Source of the DNA: Anoxybacillus ayderensis
Lineage (GTDB): Bacteria; Bacillota; Bacilli; Bacillales; Anoxybacillaceae
Direction: 5' to 3'
DNA length: 64,000 nt
Assembly: GCF_000833605.1 (NCBI RefSeq)
Contig: NZ_JXTG01000010.1
Location: 1-64,000, forward strand
Position numbers and translations under genes: made by a program. The notes under the pieces were generated by a model. It saw only the letters and a list, made by a program, of their open reading frames with translations. It did no database searches and had not been told where the DNA came from. Below are positions 18,211 through 26,518 of the stretch, in pieces. Positions within the stretch are counted from its first letter, which is position 1. Every line of letters begins with the position of its first letter.

Positions 18211-18938
18211 TGTTGGCTGCGCAATTTTTAACTGTGCTTCCGCTCCGTATACAAGTGGACTGGAATGAACGAACAGCACGCGCAGCTGTTCTGTCGTTTC
18301 CGTTCGTCGGTGCGATAATTGGATCGTTTCTCGTTGTTTTGTACATGTTCATGTTTCATCATGTGTCTGTGCTCGTCTTATCATTTTTGCTCATGTTTTT
18401 TTCTATTTTTCTTTCCGGAGGTTTGCATGCTGACGGATGGATGGATTGCAGCGATGCGTATTTTTCATATCGCGATCGACAGCGTCGTCTTGATATTATG
18501 AGCGATTCGCGCGTCGGGGCGTTTGCGGTGCTCTCCATTTTATTTTTACTTGGCTTCCGTTTCGTTTTTCTATTTGAGACCGTTGCGCACGTGTCGTTGT
18601 TTTCTCTTTTTTGCATTCCGTTACTTTCACGTCTTGGCATGACGTTGCTTTTATTGACGACGCCGCTTGCGAAACAGACAGGGATGGCAGCCGCATTTCG
18701 TCAACATGTCGATCACCGCTATGTACCTTTCGTTATGGTGTACGCATTCATTGTTTTGTTATCGCGTGAAACGATCATATTGTTTTTGGCGCTTATGTTG
18801 TTTTATGTTGTCGCGCGTGCATTTGCTGTGAAGCAATTTGGTGGAATTACAGGCGATGTGCTTGGGGCGTTTGTTGAAGGAGGCGAAACGTTTTTATGGC
18901 TCGTCATTTGGCTATTACATACGTTCGCCATTTTGTAA
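18189..18938 (+). CDS. cobS: Adenosylcobinamide-GDP ribazoletransferase
   Basis: A 249-residue polytopic membrane enzyme that joins adenosylcobinamide-GDP to alpha-ribazole (or its phosphate), the last assembly step. The active-site pattern G-G-L-H-A-D-G-W-M-D and M-S-D-S-R-V-G near residues 78-115 is intact. The first ATG overlaps cobU by 22 bases; a second ATG two codons later is equally well placed. Confidence 0.92.
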   Translation: MAMWRGVMLAAQFLTVLPLRIQVDWNERTARAAVLSFPFVGAIIGSFLVVLYMFMFHHVSVLVLSFLLMFFSIFLSGGLHADGWMDCSDAYFSYRDRQRRLDIMSDSRVGAFAVLSILFLLGFRFVFLFETVAHVSLFSLFCIPLLSRLGMTLLLLTTPLAKQTGMAAAFRQHVDHRYVPFVMVYAFIVLLSRETIILFLALMLFYVVARAFAVKQFGGITGDVLGAFVEGGETFLWLVIWLLHTFAIL

Positions 18939-19492
18939 CGAAAGAAAATGAAGCGAAACAATATATCGGTTGGACGAATGTGCCAGTAATTCAGCCGAAA
19001 AATGTGTCGCATGAGCTGAAGGCAGAAATCGTCATGACAAGCGATTTGCTTCGTTGTCGCCAAACGGCGCATTTGTTGTTTCCGAATCACGTCATTGAAT
19101 GTTCTTATCGTTGGCGAGAACTAAATTTTGGTGATTTTGAAGGAAAAACGTATGAACAATTGCAAACGGTCAAGGCGTATCGTCGTTGGTTAGACGATCC
19201 GTTTCGCTATGCTCCTCCAAACGGTGAGACGTTTGCTCAGTTTGAAGCTCGTATTGAACAAGCCGTTAGCGATGCGATTCATCGATCCGTTTCACATGTT
19301 GTCGTTGTGACGCACGGCGGTGTGATTCGTTATATATTATCGAAGTACGCACCGGACATCCGTCCGTTTTGGGAATGGCACGTTCCGTTTGGCGAAGGAG
19401 TGACGCTTTATAATACGAAGGAACGATGGAAGGAGAGAATGCGATGCATTTCGTTAGCGGCGGTGCATTTCAAGGGAAGCGAAAATGGGTAA
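18896..19492 (+). CDS. cobC: Histidine phosphatase, probable alpha-ribazole-5'-phosphate or cobalamin-5'-phosphate phosphatase
   Basis: A 198-residue branch 1 histidine phosphatase. The first motif reads Y-V-R-H-F-V-T rather than the usual R-H-G-E-T, but the catalytic His and the Arg are kept, as are L-L-R-C-R-Q-T-A, the acidic L-N-F-G-D-F-E-G and the second histidine in T-H-G-G-V. Placement inside the cobalamin operon, overlapping cobS by 43 bases, points to dephosphorylation of the nucleotide-loop phosphate. The substrate is inferred from context. Confidence 0.8.
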   Translation: MARHLAITYVRHFVTKENEAKQYIGWTNVPVIQPKNVSHELKAEIVMTSDLLRCRQTAHLLFPNHVIECSYRWRELNFGDFEGKTYEQLQTVKAYRRWLDDPFRYAPPNGETFAQFEARIEQAVSDAIHRSVSHVVVVTHGGVIRYILSKYAPDIRPFWEWHVPFGEGVTLYNTKERWKERMRCISLAAVHFKGSENG

Positions 19493-19869
19493 ATGCCCAT
19501 TATTCATTCGCGCATACATCATACAGTTGGTATTGTGCATATGAAAATATGTTTCCGCTTCCATATGAAGAAACTGCATCTGTTGTTGTGCTTGAAGGAA
19601 TAGAACATTGGATTCGCGAATATTTTTCTCCTTATACGGACGATGAAAAAGAAGCGATCCGATCGTATATGTGTGCGTGGAAGCGATGGGAACAAGCGGG
19701 AGAACGGACGGTCGTTTGGATCGGTTGCGATATTGGGCAAGGTATCGTGCCGATCGATGCGCATGAACGAGCATGGAGAGATATCGTTGGCTGGACGTAT
19801 CAACAGTTAGCGAGCATATGCAACCGTGTCGATTACGTATGGTGTGGAATCAATGAACGAATCAAATAG
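19444..19869 (+). CDS. Short CobU-like P-loop protein
   Basis: A 141-residue protein with a modified P-loop S-G-G-A-F-Q-G-K-R-K-W and a C-terminal half closely resembling the end of CobU (D-I-G-Q-G-I-V-P near residue 97, then R-D-I-V-G-W-T-Y-Q-Q-L and a hydrophobic strand). It lacks the A-H-H region that carries GMP in full-length CobU. The neighbouring cobU at 17659 shows the reverse pattern. It may be a partner or a single-activity kinase; this is inference. ATG at 19444 follows AAGGAGAG and overlaps the phosphatase gene by 49 bases. Confidence 0.75.
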   Translation: MHFVSGGAFQGKRKWVNAHYSFAHTSYSWYCAYENMFPLPYEETASVVVLEGIEHWIREYFSPYTDDEKEAIRSYMCAWKRWEQAGERTVVWIGCDIGQGIVPIDAHERAWRDIVGWTYQQLASICNRVDYVWCGINERIK

Positions 19870-19879
19870 GAGGGAGAAC

Positions 19880-20464
19880 ATGAAATTATATACAAAAACA
19901 GGCGATAAAGGGCAAACGAGTTTAGTTGGAGGGCGAGTCGATAAAAACGATGTACGTGTTGAAGCGTACGGAACGATTGATGAAGCGAATTCTGTCATCG
20001 GTTGGGCAATGACGTTATTACAGGATGAGAAATTTCGCGACATTTATGAAGAATTGCAACGCATTCAACATGAACTGTTTGATTGTGGCGGTGATTTAGC
20101 TATTGTCGGTGAAAAAATACCATACAAAGTAAAAGCGGAAATGGTGACGTTTTTAGAAGAACGCATCGATGCATATATTCAACAAGCGCCGCCGCTTGAA
20201 CGGTTTATTTTGCCGGGAGGTTCACCACAAGCAGCAGCTTTGCATATGGCACGTACCGTGACGCGAAGAGCAGAACGTTGTGTCGTTGCGCTGATGAAGC
20301 AACAACAAACGAATGAAGTCGTCTTACAATATATGAATCGTTTATCAGACTATTTATTTGCGATTGCACGCGTTGTTAACGCTCGTTTACACGTAAAAGA
20401 CGTAGAATATGAGCGAAGCGCCATCGTGTTTCGTGATAAAAATGAAAAAAAGGGTGAATCATGA
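19880..20464 (+). CDS. pduO: ATP:cob(I)alamin adenosyltransferase, PduO type
   Basis: A 194-residue cytoplasmic enzyme that attaches the 5'-deoxyadenosyl group to reduced corrinoids. The N-terminal T-K-T-G-D-K-G-Q-T-S-L and E-A-Y-G-T-I-D-E-A-N-S motifs and the C-terminal R-R-A-E-R-x-V and N-R-L-S-D-Y-L-F motifs are complete. The ATG at 19880 follows AGGAGGGAG. An in-frame start at 19826 is inside the previous gene and lacks a ribosome site. Adenosylation supplies the substrate for CobU and the riboswitch ligand. Confidence 0.93.
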   Translation: MKLYTKTGDKGQTSLVGGRVDKNDVRVEAYGTIDEANSVIGWAMTLLQDEKFRDIYEELQRIQHELFDCGGDLAIVGEKIPYKVKAEMVTFLEERIDAYIQQAPPLERFILPGGSPQAAALHMARTVTRRAERCVVALMKQQQTNEVVLQYMNRLSDYLFAIARVVNARLHVKDVEYERSAIVFRDKNEKKGES

Positions 20465-20934
20465 TGAGGCGTTTCACGTTGCTCATTATGTTTATTAGTT
20501 TATCTGTCATCGGTTCACTTATAAAAATTCCATTTACAATTGGAAGCATTGCATTAGATAGTGCACCGGCGGTTGTTGCTGCGCTTTTGCTCGGTCCAAC
20601 AGCTGCGGCGGTCGTTGCAAGTGTTGGGCATATTGTATCGGCCCTATTTGGCGGATTTCCGCTTGGGCCTTTTCATATACTTGTGGCGGTGGAAATGGCA
20701 GCTCTTTTATACGTTGTCGGCTTGTTGATGAGAAGAGGATGGTTCATTTCTAGTTATGTATGTTTTTTTATCGGTAATGCACTAATTGCACCGTTGCCTT
20801 TTGTATGGATCATAAGCCCAGCATTTGTACTTTCCATCATCCCTTCTCTTGCACTAGCTACGGGAGTCAATGTAGCGATTGCTGTTGTCGTTTCCAAAAC
20901 GTTGCAACGAGTATGGGGGGAACGGCATGCGTGA
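20461..20934 (+). CDS. cblT: ECF-type S component, probable alpha-ribazole transporter CblT
   Basis: A 157-residue membrane protein with about five hydrophobic segments, of the ECF transporter substrate-specificity type (A-L-D-S-A-P-A-V-V-A-A-L-L-L-G-P followed by H-I-V-S-A-L-F-G-G-F-P-L-G-P). Pairing with the kinase-like gene that follows matches the CblT-CblS module described in Listeria and Geobacillus for uptake and activation of alpha-ribazole. The general ECF energising module is not in this window. Overlaps pduO by 4 bases and the next gene by 8. Confidence 0.82.
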   Translation: MMRRFTLLIMFISLSVIGSLIKIPFTIGSIALDSAPAVVAALLLGPTAAAVVASVGHIVSALFGGFPLGPFHILVAVEMAALLYVVGLLMRRGWFISSYVCFFIGNALIAPLPFVWIISPAFVLSIIPSLALATGVNVAIAVVVSKTLQRVWGERHA

Positions 20935-21640
20935 CGTATTATGTGTGCCGCTTGATGAAGAAAACGAACTCGTTTTGGCGACAGATTGTTCGGGTGGCAT
21001 TGGCTTAAAACAAGATGATGTTGTAAATGTACCATACGATGTTGTTGCGTACTACGGCGCGCGAGTAGCATGGATGGAATTGATGAGTATAGGGGCCACA
21101 CCAAAAGCTTTTGTTTTACAAAATTTTGTGAACGACCATGCATGGCATGCACTTGTCGCAGGCGTTCAACAAACGATGGAAGAATTGCAGTTGTCGCTCC
21201 CTATAACAGGAAGTAGCGAATCAAATATGCCGCTCATGCAATCAGCTGTCGGTTTTGTAGCTGTCGGCACGGTGCGCAAAACAGAAAAAAGGATAAATGT
21301 TACGCCAAATGATGCATGTTGGGCGGTCATTGGCGAGCCGCTCGTTGGTGAGGCGGTTATACAAAAAAAAGATCGGATCATTCCGCTTTCGTTATTTCGC
21401 ACGTTGTTGCAGTTAGATAGTGTATATGAAATCATTCCAGTTGGCTCAAAAGGAATATGGCATGAGTGGAAGCTTCTGCATGGGGAACGACCACTTCGTT
21501 GTTCCCTTCCGCTATATGCTTCTGCTGGTCCAGCTACGTGTGTGCTTATTAGCTATGATCGGGCACAACAACATTTCTTGCAATCGCTCGCTGGACCACT
21601 TTTTTATCCCATTGTAAAATGTAACCTTCTATCGTTCTAA
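20927..21640 (+). CDS. cblS: Alpha-ribazole kinase CblS (PurM/ThiL-like)
   Basis: A 237-residue protein of the AIR synthase-related fold: D-C-S-G-G-I-G and the following A-R-V-A-W-M-E-L-M-S-I-G-A-T-P stretch are typical of the ATP-binding N-terminal domain, and G-S-S-E-S-N-M-P lies near residue 100. CblS phosphorylates alpha-ribazole to alpha-ribazole phosphate, replacing CobT, which is not present here. The ATG at 20927 follows GGGGGGAACGG within the end of cblT. Assignment rests on fold plus operon context. Confidence 0.82.
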   Translation: MRDVLCVPLDEENELVLATDCSGGIGLKQDDVVNVPYDVVAYYGARVAWMELMSIGATPKAFVLQNFVNDHAWHALVAGVQQTMEELQLSLPITGSSESNMPLMQSAVGFVAVGTVRKTEKRINVTPNDACWAVIGEPLVGEAVIQKKDRIIPLSLFRTLLQLDSVYEIIPVGSKGIWHEWKLLHGERPLRCSLPLYASAGPATCVLISYDRAQQHFLQSLAGPLFYPIVKCNLLSF

Positions 21641-21697
21641 CCGTTCGTATTTTTGCATACAACATATATGGTTATAGCAAACGGGAGGGAATAGACG

Positions 21698-21784
21698 ATG
21701 GAAGATATGATGAAACGAGTGCTCGTTGTTGTTGGTATGGCCGCGTGCATTCATTTATTGTTTCTTGTTGGTTTAAATAACTAG
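21698..21784 (+). CDS. 28-residue single-span membrane peptide
   Basis: An ATG at 21698 preceded by ACGGGAGGGA at 21681-21690 opens a 28-codon frame ending with TAG at 21782-21784. The peptide has a short charged N-terminus (M-E-D-M-M-K-R) and one hydrophobic segment (residues ~8-26). A good ribosome site and a clean membrane span argue for translation. No function is known; it lies between cblS and the PHP phosphatase gene. Confidence 0.55.
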   Translation: MEDMMKRVLVVVGMAACIHLLFLVGLNN

Positions 21785-21841
21785 AAAAAGAGAGAGATGT
21801 GCTATATAATGTAAAACAATACGAGAGAGGGGGAGAGAACA

Positions 21842-22654
21842 ATGTTAACAGATTACCATAATCATTTAGAGCGCGGGACGTTGACGCTCGACTATTTGAA
21901 GAAATTTACGGACGAAGCCGCGCGAAAAGGCATTGAACATTTTGGTATTTCCGAACATGCGTATCACTTTTATCAAACGAAAAACATTTTATCGAATGCG
22001 TGGATTGAAGAGCGCCGTTATTATGATATGGCTGATTATGTTCGTTTATTTCACGAAGCGTGGAATGCTGGAATTGATGTGAAAATGTCGATTGAAATGG
22101 ACTACACGCCAGGTAAACATGAAGAAATGGCGCAATTTATTCGCGCTTATGATTTTGACTATGTCATCGGCTCGATTCATTGGGTGGATGACTTCGGCAT
22201 TGATTTAGCTGAGTTTCGAAAAGAATGGGATCGTCGGGATCTATATGATACATACCGAAAATATTTCGATCAAGTCGTGACGTTAGCTGAATCGAACTTA
22301 TTCGATATCATCGGTCATTTAGATTTAGTAAAAATTTTTAAATACGTGCCAGAAAATGAGGAATTTTTGCTTGAACAGTACGATCGGGCAACGACAGCAT
22401 TAGCAAACTCGAAAACGTGCGTAGAAATTAGTACCGCAGGATTGCGTAAACCAGTCGGAGAGCTATACCCTGATCCTCGTCTACTGCAAATGTGCTATGA
22501 CAAAGGCATTCCGATTGTGTTATCGTCTGATGCGCACGTTCCTCAAGATGTCGGAGCGGATTATGATCGAGCGATCGCTCTCGCAAAAACAGTCGGTTAC
22601 ACGGAAATTATGACGTTTTCGAAAGGACAACGAAAAGCCGTTCCGCTTGGATAA
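21842..22654 (+). CDS. PHP-domain phosphatase, histidinol-phosphatase family
   Basis: A 270-residue PHP-fold metal-dependent phosphoesterase. Metal-binding motifs are recognisable: D-Y-H-N-H-L at the N-terminus, I-S-E-H-A near residue 40, E-M-D-Y near 85, G-S-I-H-W near 115, G-H-L-D near 160 and S-S-D-A-H near the C-terminus. It resembles HisJ-type histidinol phosphatases, but there is no histidine operon here, so another phosphate ester is possible. The ATG follows a GGGGGAG site; a bidirectional terminator follows. Confidence 0.8.
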   Translation: MLTDYHNHLERGTLTLDYLKKFTDEAARKGIEHFGISEHAYHFYQTKNILSNAWIEERRYYDMADYVRLFHEAWNAGIDVKMSIEMDYTPGKHEEMAQFIRAYDFDYVIGSIHWVDDFGIDLAEFRKEWDRRDLYDTYRKYFDQVVTLAESNLFDIIGHLDLVKIFKYVPENEEFLLEQYDRATTALANSKTCVEISTAGLRKPVGELYPDPRLLQMCYDKGIPIVLSSDAHVPQDVGADYDRAIALAKTVGYTEIMTFSKGQRKAVPLG

Positions 22655-22656
22655 AA

Positions 22657-22684
22657 AAGGTTCAGCCACGAGGCTGAACCTTTT
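22657..22684. terminator. Bidirectional terminator between the PHP gene and serA
   Basis: A perfect 11-bp stem, AAGGTTCAGCC (22657-22667) and GGCTGAACCTT (22672-22682), loop ACGA, with A run before and T run after, so it can serve both converging genes. Confidence 0.92.
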
Positions 22685-24257
22685 ATACTTCCAATCTCTT
22701 TACAACGTCAATATCGTCAATTTTCTCAAGTATTTCAACGAGTGCATCATCGAGCGGTTTATCGAGCGAAAGCATCATAATCGCTTTTCCGCCCGCTTCT
22801 TGGCGACCGACTTGCATCGTTGCAATGTTTACTTGATGGTCGCCTAAAATGTTTCCGACTTTTCCGATCATTCCTGGTTTGTCATGATGTTGAATGTATA
22901 GTAAGTGTCCTTCTGGTGCAAAGTCGATCGCAAAGCCGTTAAAATGAACGATGCGATCGCCATAGTGGGCGATGTGCGTTCCTTTCATCGTAAACGTTTT
23001 GTTTTCGCCATATACCGTTAATGTAATGCTGTTGTTATAGTCATTGCCATTAGCTGAAAACTTTTCGCTAAAGGCGATACCGCGCTCTTTAGCGATCATT
23101 GCCGCATTCACTTCATTGACTGTTGAAGCGACGCGCGGTTTTAAAAATCCAGCGAGCAAGCTACGTGTAATAAATGTCGTTTCTAAATCGGCGACGGAAC
23201 CGGAATACGTAATTGCAATTTCTTGTACAGGTTCGCTCATATATTGGGAAGCGACAATGCCCATTTTGCGAGCTAATGTATAAAACGCTTGAATTTTTTC
23301 GTATACATCTTTTGATAATGTCGGTAAGTTGATGGACGATGTGACCGGTTTTCCTTGTAAAAATTTTAATACTTCTTCGGCGACTTGTGTCGCGACATTC
23401 ACTTGCGCCTCGATCGTTGATGCCCCAAGATGCGGAGTGACGATAACGTTATCAAACGAAAGAAGCGGATGATCTCCTGGCGGCTCTTGTTCAAATACAT
23501 CGAGGGCGACGCCTGCCACGTGTCCGTTTTCTAAAAACGAAAGAAGTGCTTGTTCATCGATAATTCCACCGCGCGCGCAGTTAATTAAATAGACTCCTTT
23601 TTTCGTTTTTGCTAAGTTTTTTGGGCCGAGAAGACCTTTCGTTTCTTTTGTAAGCGGTGTATGTACCGTAATGATATCCGCTTGCGCAAGCAATTCATCA
23701 AGCGTGCAAACATCGACGCCAATTTTTTCTGCCCGTGCTTTCGTCAAAAATGGGTCGTACACATGGACGTGCATACCGAACGCGCGCGCCCGTTTCGCTA
23801 CTTCAGAACCGATGCGCCCGAAGCCAATGATTCCTAAATGTTTTCCGAATAACTCGACACCGACGAAAGCGGAACGATTCCATTCACGTGATTTGACTGA
23901 AATGTGCGCTTGTGGAATACGGCGCACTAATGAAGCCATCATCGCAAATGTATGTTCCGCTGTAGAAATCGTATTGCCATTTGGAGCGTTAATGACGACG
24001 ACACCGTATCGTGTCGCTGCGTCAACGTCGATATTGTCGACGCCGACTCCAGCACGCCCAACAATTTTTAAATTCGGCATGTTTTGAAGTAGTTGTTCCG
24101 TGACTTTCGTTGCGCTACGAACGAGCAACGCATCAAATGTGTCAAGCTCACCTTCTACTTCTGTGACTTTCTTTTGTACGACTTCAATCGTTGGATCAGC
24201 AAGAAGTGGGGCAAGACCTTCTTCGCTCATCGCATCAGATACTAAAATGCGAACCAC
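22683..24257 (-). CDS. serA: D-3-phosphoglycerate dehydrogenase
   Basis: A 524-residue NAD-dependent enzyme for the first step of serine synthesis from 3-phosphoglycerate. Substrate- and NAD-binding domains occupy residues ~1-310 with G-F-G-R-I-G-S, and the Arg/Glu/His catalytic set in the usual places (N-C-A-R-G-G-I-I-D-E and T-P-H-L-G-A-S-T); an intervening domain and a C-terminal ACT domain (~450-524, I-Q-H-H-D-K-P-G-M-I-G) follow, typical of the long form. GTG start with AAAGGAG upstream. Confidence 0.95.
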   Translation of the reverse strand: MVRILVSDAMSEEGLAPLLADPTIEVVQKKVTEVEGELDTFDALLVRSATKVTEQLLQNMPNLKIVGRAGVGVDNIDVDAATRYGVVVINAPNGNTISTAEHTFAMMASLVRRIPQAHISVKSREWNRSAFVGVELFGKHLGIIGFGRIGSEVAKRARAFGMHVHVYDPFLTKARAEKIGVDVCTLDELLAQADIITVHTPLTKETKGLLGPKNLAKTKKGVYLINCARGGIIDEQALLSFLENGHVAGVALDVFEQEPPGDHPLLSFDNVIVTPHLGASTIEAQVNVATQVAEEVLKFLQGKPVTSSINLPTLSKDVYEKIQAFYTLARKMGIVASQYMSEPVQEIAITYSGSVADLETTFITRSLLAGFLKPRVASTVNEVNAAMIAKERGIAFSEKFSANGNDYNNSITLTVYGENKTFTMKGTHIAHYGDRIVHFNGFAIDFAPEGHLLYIQHHDKPGMIGKVGNILGDHQVNIATMQVGRQEAGGKAIMMLSLDKPLDDALVEILEKIDDIDVVKRLEV

Positions 24258-24300
24258 AAATATCCGCTCCTTTCAAATCATAAGTTTTTAAATTTCTGAT

Positions 24301-24329
24301 AATTTAACATAACCGTATACATGTGTCAA
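24301..24329 (-). promoter_or_regulatory. Sigma-A promoter of serA
   Basis: On the minus strand TTGACA (24324-24329) and TAAATT (24301-24306) are separated by 17 bases. The transcript leader is short and no T-box or other riboswitch is visible. Confidence 0.7.
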
Positions 24330-24394
24330 TAACTTTCGGAAAGGTCATACAAATGAAAGCGTTTTTATGTATAAATGTTCGGAAAAAAGACAAA

Positions 24395-24417
24395 AAGCTG
24401 GCGAAAAGCCAGCTTCA
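24395..24417 (-). terminator. Intrinsic terminator after ppa
   Basis: AAGCTGGC and GCCAGCTT form a perfect stem; on the minus strand it is followed by a T-rich run. Confidence 0.85.
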
Positions 24418-24427
24418 AACGTGACAT

Positions 24428-24928
24428 TTATTTATTTTGTTCATTGTAGCGAGCGATGCATTCTTCAATAAGTTTCGCTGCTGCTTCCGGACCTTCCCAC
24501 GTGCCAATTTCTGTTTTCTTTCCTTCTAAGTCTTTGTAACGTTCAAAGAAATGAGCGATTTCTTTTAACTTATGTTGCGGAAGGTCTTCAAGGCTGCGTA
24601 CATCAGCAAAGCGAGGGTCATCAACAGGAACGCCGATTAATTTTGCATCTTCTTCTCCGCCGTCTACCATGTTTAAGTAGCCGAGCACACGCGTTTCGAT
24701 GACGCAACCAGGGAATGTTGGATTTGTGACGATCACTAAAATATCAAGTGGATCGCCGTCTAACGCAAGTGTATTTTCCAAATAACCGTATTCAGCAGGA
24801 TAAAACATTGGTGAATACAAGACGCGATCGAGCTTAAACACACCACGCTCTTTGTCGTATTCGTATTTGTTTTGGCTACCCGTTGGAATTTCAATAAACG
24901 CTTCAACAACTTTGTTTTCAAACGCCAT
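24428..24928 (-). CDS. ppa: Inorganic pyrophosphatase (family I)
   Basis: A 166-residue soluble enzyme hydrolysing pyrophosphate to phosphate. Family I residues are present: E-I-P-x-G-S-x-N-K-Y-E-Y near residue 13-24 and the acidic metal-binding cluster D-G-D-P-L-D-I-L-V near residues 57-65. B. subtilis has the unrelated family II enzyme, and this gene is not part of its serA-fer region, so it is an insertion relative to that order. ATG preceded by AAAGGAGGAA. Confidence 0.95.
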   Translation of the reverse strand: MAFENKVVEAFIEIPTGSQNKYEYDKERGVFKLDRVLYSPMFYPAEYGYLENTLALDGDPLDILVIVTNPTFPGCVIETRVLGYLNMVDGGEEDAKLIGVPVDDPRFADVRSLEDLPQHKLKEIAHFFERYKDLEGKKTEIGTWEGPEAAAKLIEECIARYNEQNK

Positions 24929-24963
24929 GCCAAATTCCTCCTTTTCATTATGTATACTTTTTT

Positions 24964-24992
24964 ATTATAGTCGATTGGACAAGTAGTGACAA
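24964..24992 (-). promoter_or_regulatory. Sigma-A promoter of ppa
   Basis: Minus-strand TTGTCA (24987-24992) and a perfect TATAAT (24964-24969) with 17-base spacing. Confidence 0.78.
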
Positions 24993-25008
24993 TGACTGAA
25001 CAAAAGAA

Positions 25009-25038
25009 AAGGGCAAGCTTCATGTGAAGTTTGCCCTT
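25009..25038 (-). terminator. Intrinsic terminator after fer
   Basis: GGGCAAGCTTC (25011-25021) pairs with GAAGTTTGCCC (25026-25036); on the minus strand a TTTTCTTTTG tail follows. Confidence 0.85.
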
Positions 25039-25046
25039 CGGTGCTC

Positions 25047-25358
<312 letters not shown>

Positions 25359-25495
25359 TCACACTTTTATAATAAATGTGTTCCGACAACTTTTCAATAA
25401 AAAACTCCATTGAAAATGCTTATCAGTCCTTAGTTTTCCCTCACATCCTTTCGCTTAATCTGGTAAAATGAAAGGGAAAATGGAGTGAATGTTGC

Positions 25496-26518
25496 ATGTT
25501 ACAACACATCGTTTTATTTTGTATCGATCGTTTTCGTGGTGAGCGGTCACTCGCTGCCATTGATCATTTGCTGAATGGGAAAAAAACGGCGCAAACGTTG
25601 CAAGATAGTAAATGGTATAACGTTAGTCGGCTATTTGGAACAGTGCCGATTGATCGTTCTCGTTTGCTTCATATGGCGCGCGAATTAGAAGCTAACGGAT
25701 GGATTAGACAAGTAGACGAGCATATATATCGCACAACTTTAAGTGGAAAAGAGGAACTTCGTCGTTTTGTCTTTCCTCCTTACGTGAATGGATGGAAATA
25801 TATGAATGAAGCCTCTTTATTTTGGAAGAGACTTTCTTTGCTTATTCAAACGGTCACAAACATCATTCATCGTATGTCGTTTGAGCCCGTACATCGCGAT
25901 GAGCGCATTCAATCATTTGTAAAGCGATGGCTTTTTCAACATAAACATATGCAGACGATCGCGCGGTCGTTATATGGAGAAATGTATGAGCTACTCAGCC
26001 GTGTAGAAGAAAAAGACGCAAACATTTTTGTTTGGCGGTTGACAAGTCATGAGCGCATCGGATGGACGAACGAACAAATTGCTTATGCCATAAAAGAAGA
26101 AGATGTAGCTGTATCGCTATCGTTTCAAAATGTGTTGCATTTTATACTTGAGACGATAGAAAAAGAAAAGGAAACATTTCCGCTTCTCTTTTCATTGCGT
26201 GAACAAACGCGCACACAATTAACGAGTTCAGCTCAAAAAACTTGGGAAATGTTAAAAGAAGGATATTCAATTGAACAAATTGCCGAGTTGCGGCGATTGA
26301 AAAAAGGAACGATTGAAGATCATATTGTAGAGATTGCGACATATATCCCGTCGTTTGTGACAGCGCCATTTTTAGAGGAAAATAAACGTAAGCGCATTAT
26401 ACAACAGGCACGACAATTAAAAACGAAAAAATTACGGGCAATGAAAGAAGCGCTGCCAGACGTTTCTTATTTTGAAATTCGGCTCGCACTAGCAAGGTGG
26501 GATCAGGAAGATGATTAA
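25496..26518 (+). CDS. ypbB: YpbB family helix-turn-helix protein
   Basis: A 340-residue mostly helical protein with a C-terminal RecQ-associated helix-turn-helix region (residues ~255-300, [16 protein letters not shown]). It precedes and overlaps recQ by 8 bases, as in B. subtilis, which suggests that the two work together in DNA repair or recombination; direct function is unknown. Confidence 0.85.
   Translation: MLQHIVLFCIDRFRGERSLAAIDHLLNGKKTAQTLQDSKWYNVSRLFGTVPIDRSRLLHMARELEANGWIRQVDEHIYRTTLSGKEELRRFVFPPYVNGWKYMNEASLFWKRLSLLIQTVTNIIHRMSFEPVHRDERIQSFVKRWLFQHKHMQTIARSLYGEMYELLSRVEEKDANIFVWRLTSHERIGWTNEQIAYAIKEEDVAVSLSFQNVLHFILETIEKEKETFPLLFSLREQTRTQLTSSAQKTWEMLKEGYSIEQIAELRRLKKGTIEDHIVEIATYIPSFVTAPFLEENKRKRIIQQARQLKTKKLRAMKEALPDVSYFEIRLALARWDQEDD

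Noticed and set aside
24258-24427. Possible T-box or other leader RNA before serA
   Set aside because: The promoter is close to the gene and the leader is too short; no T-box consensus is seen.
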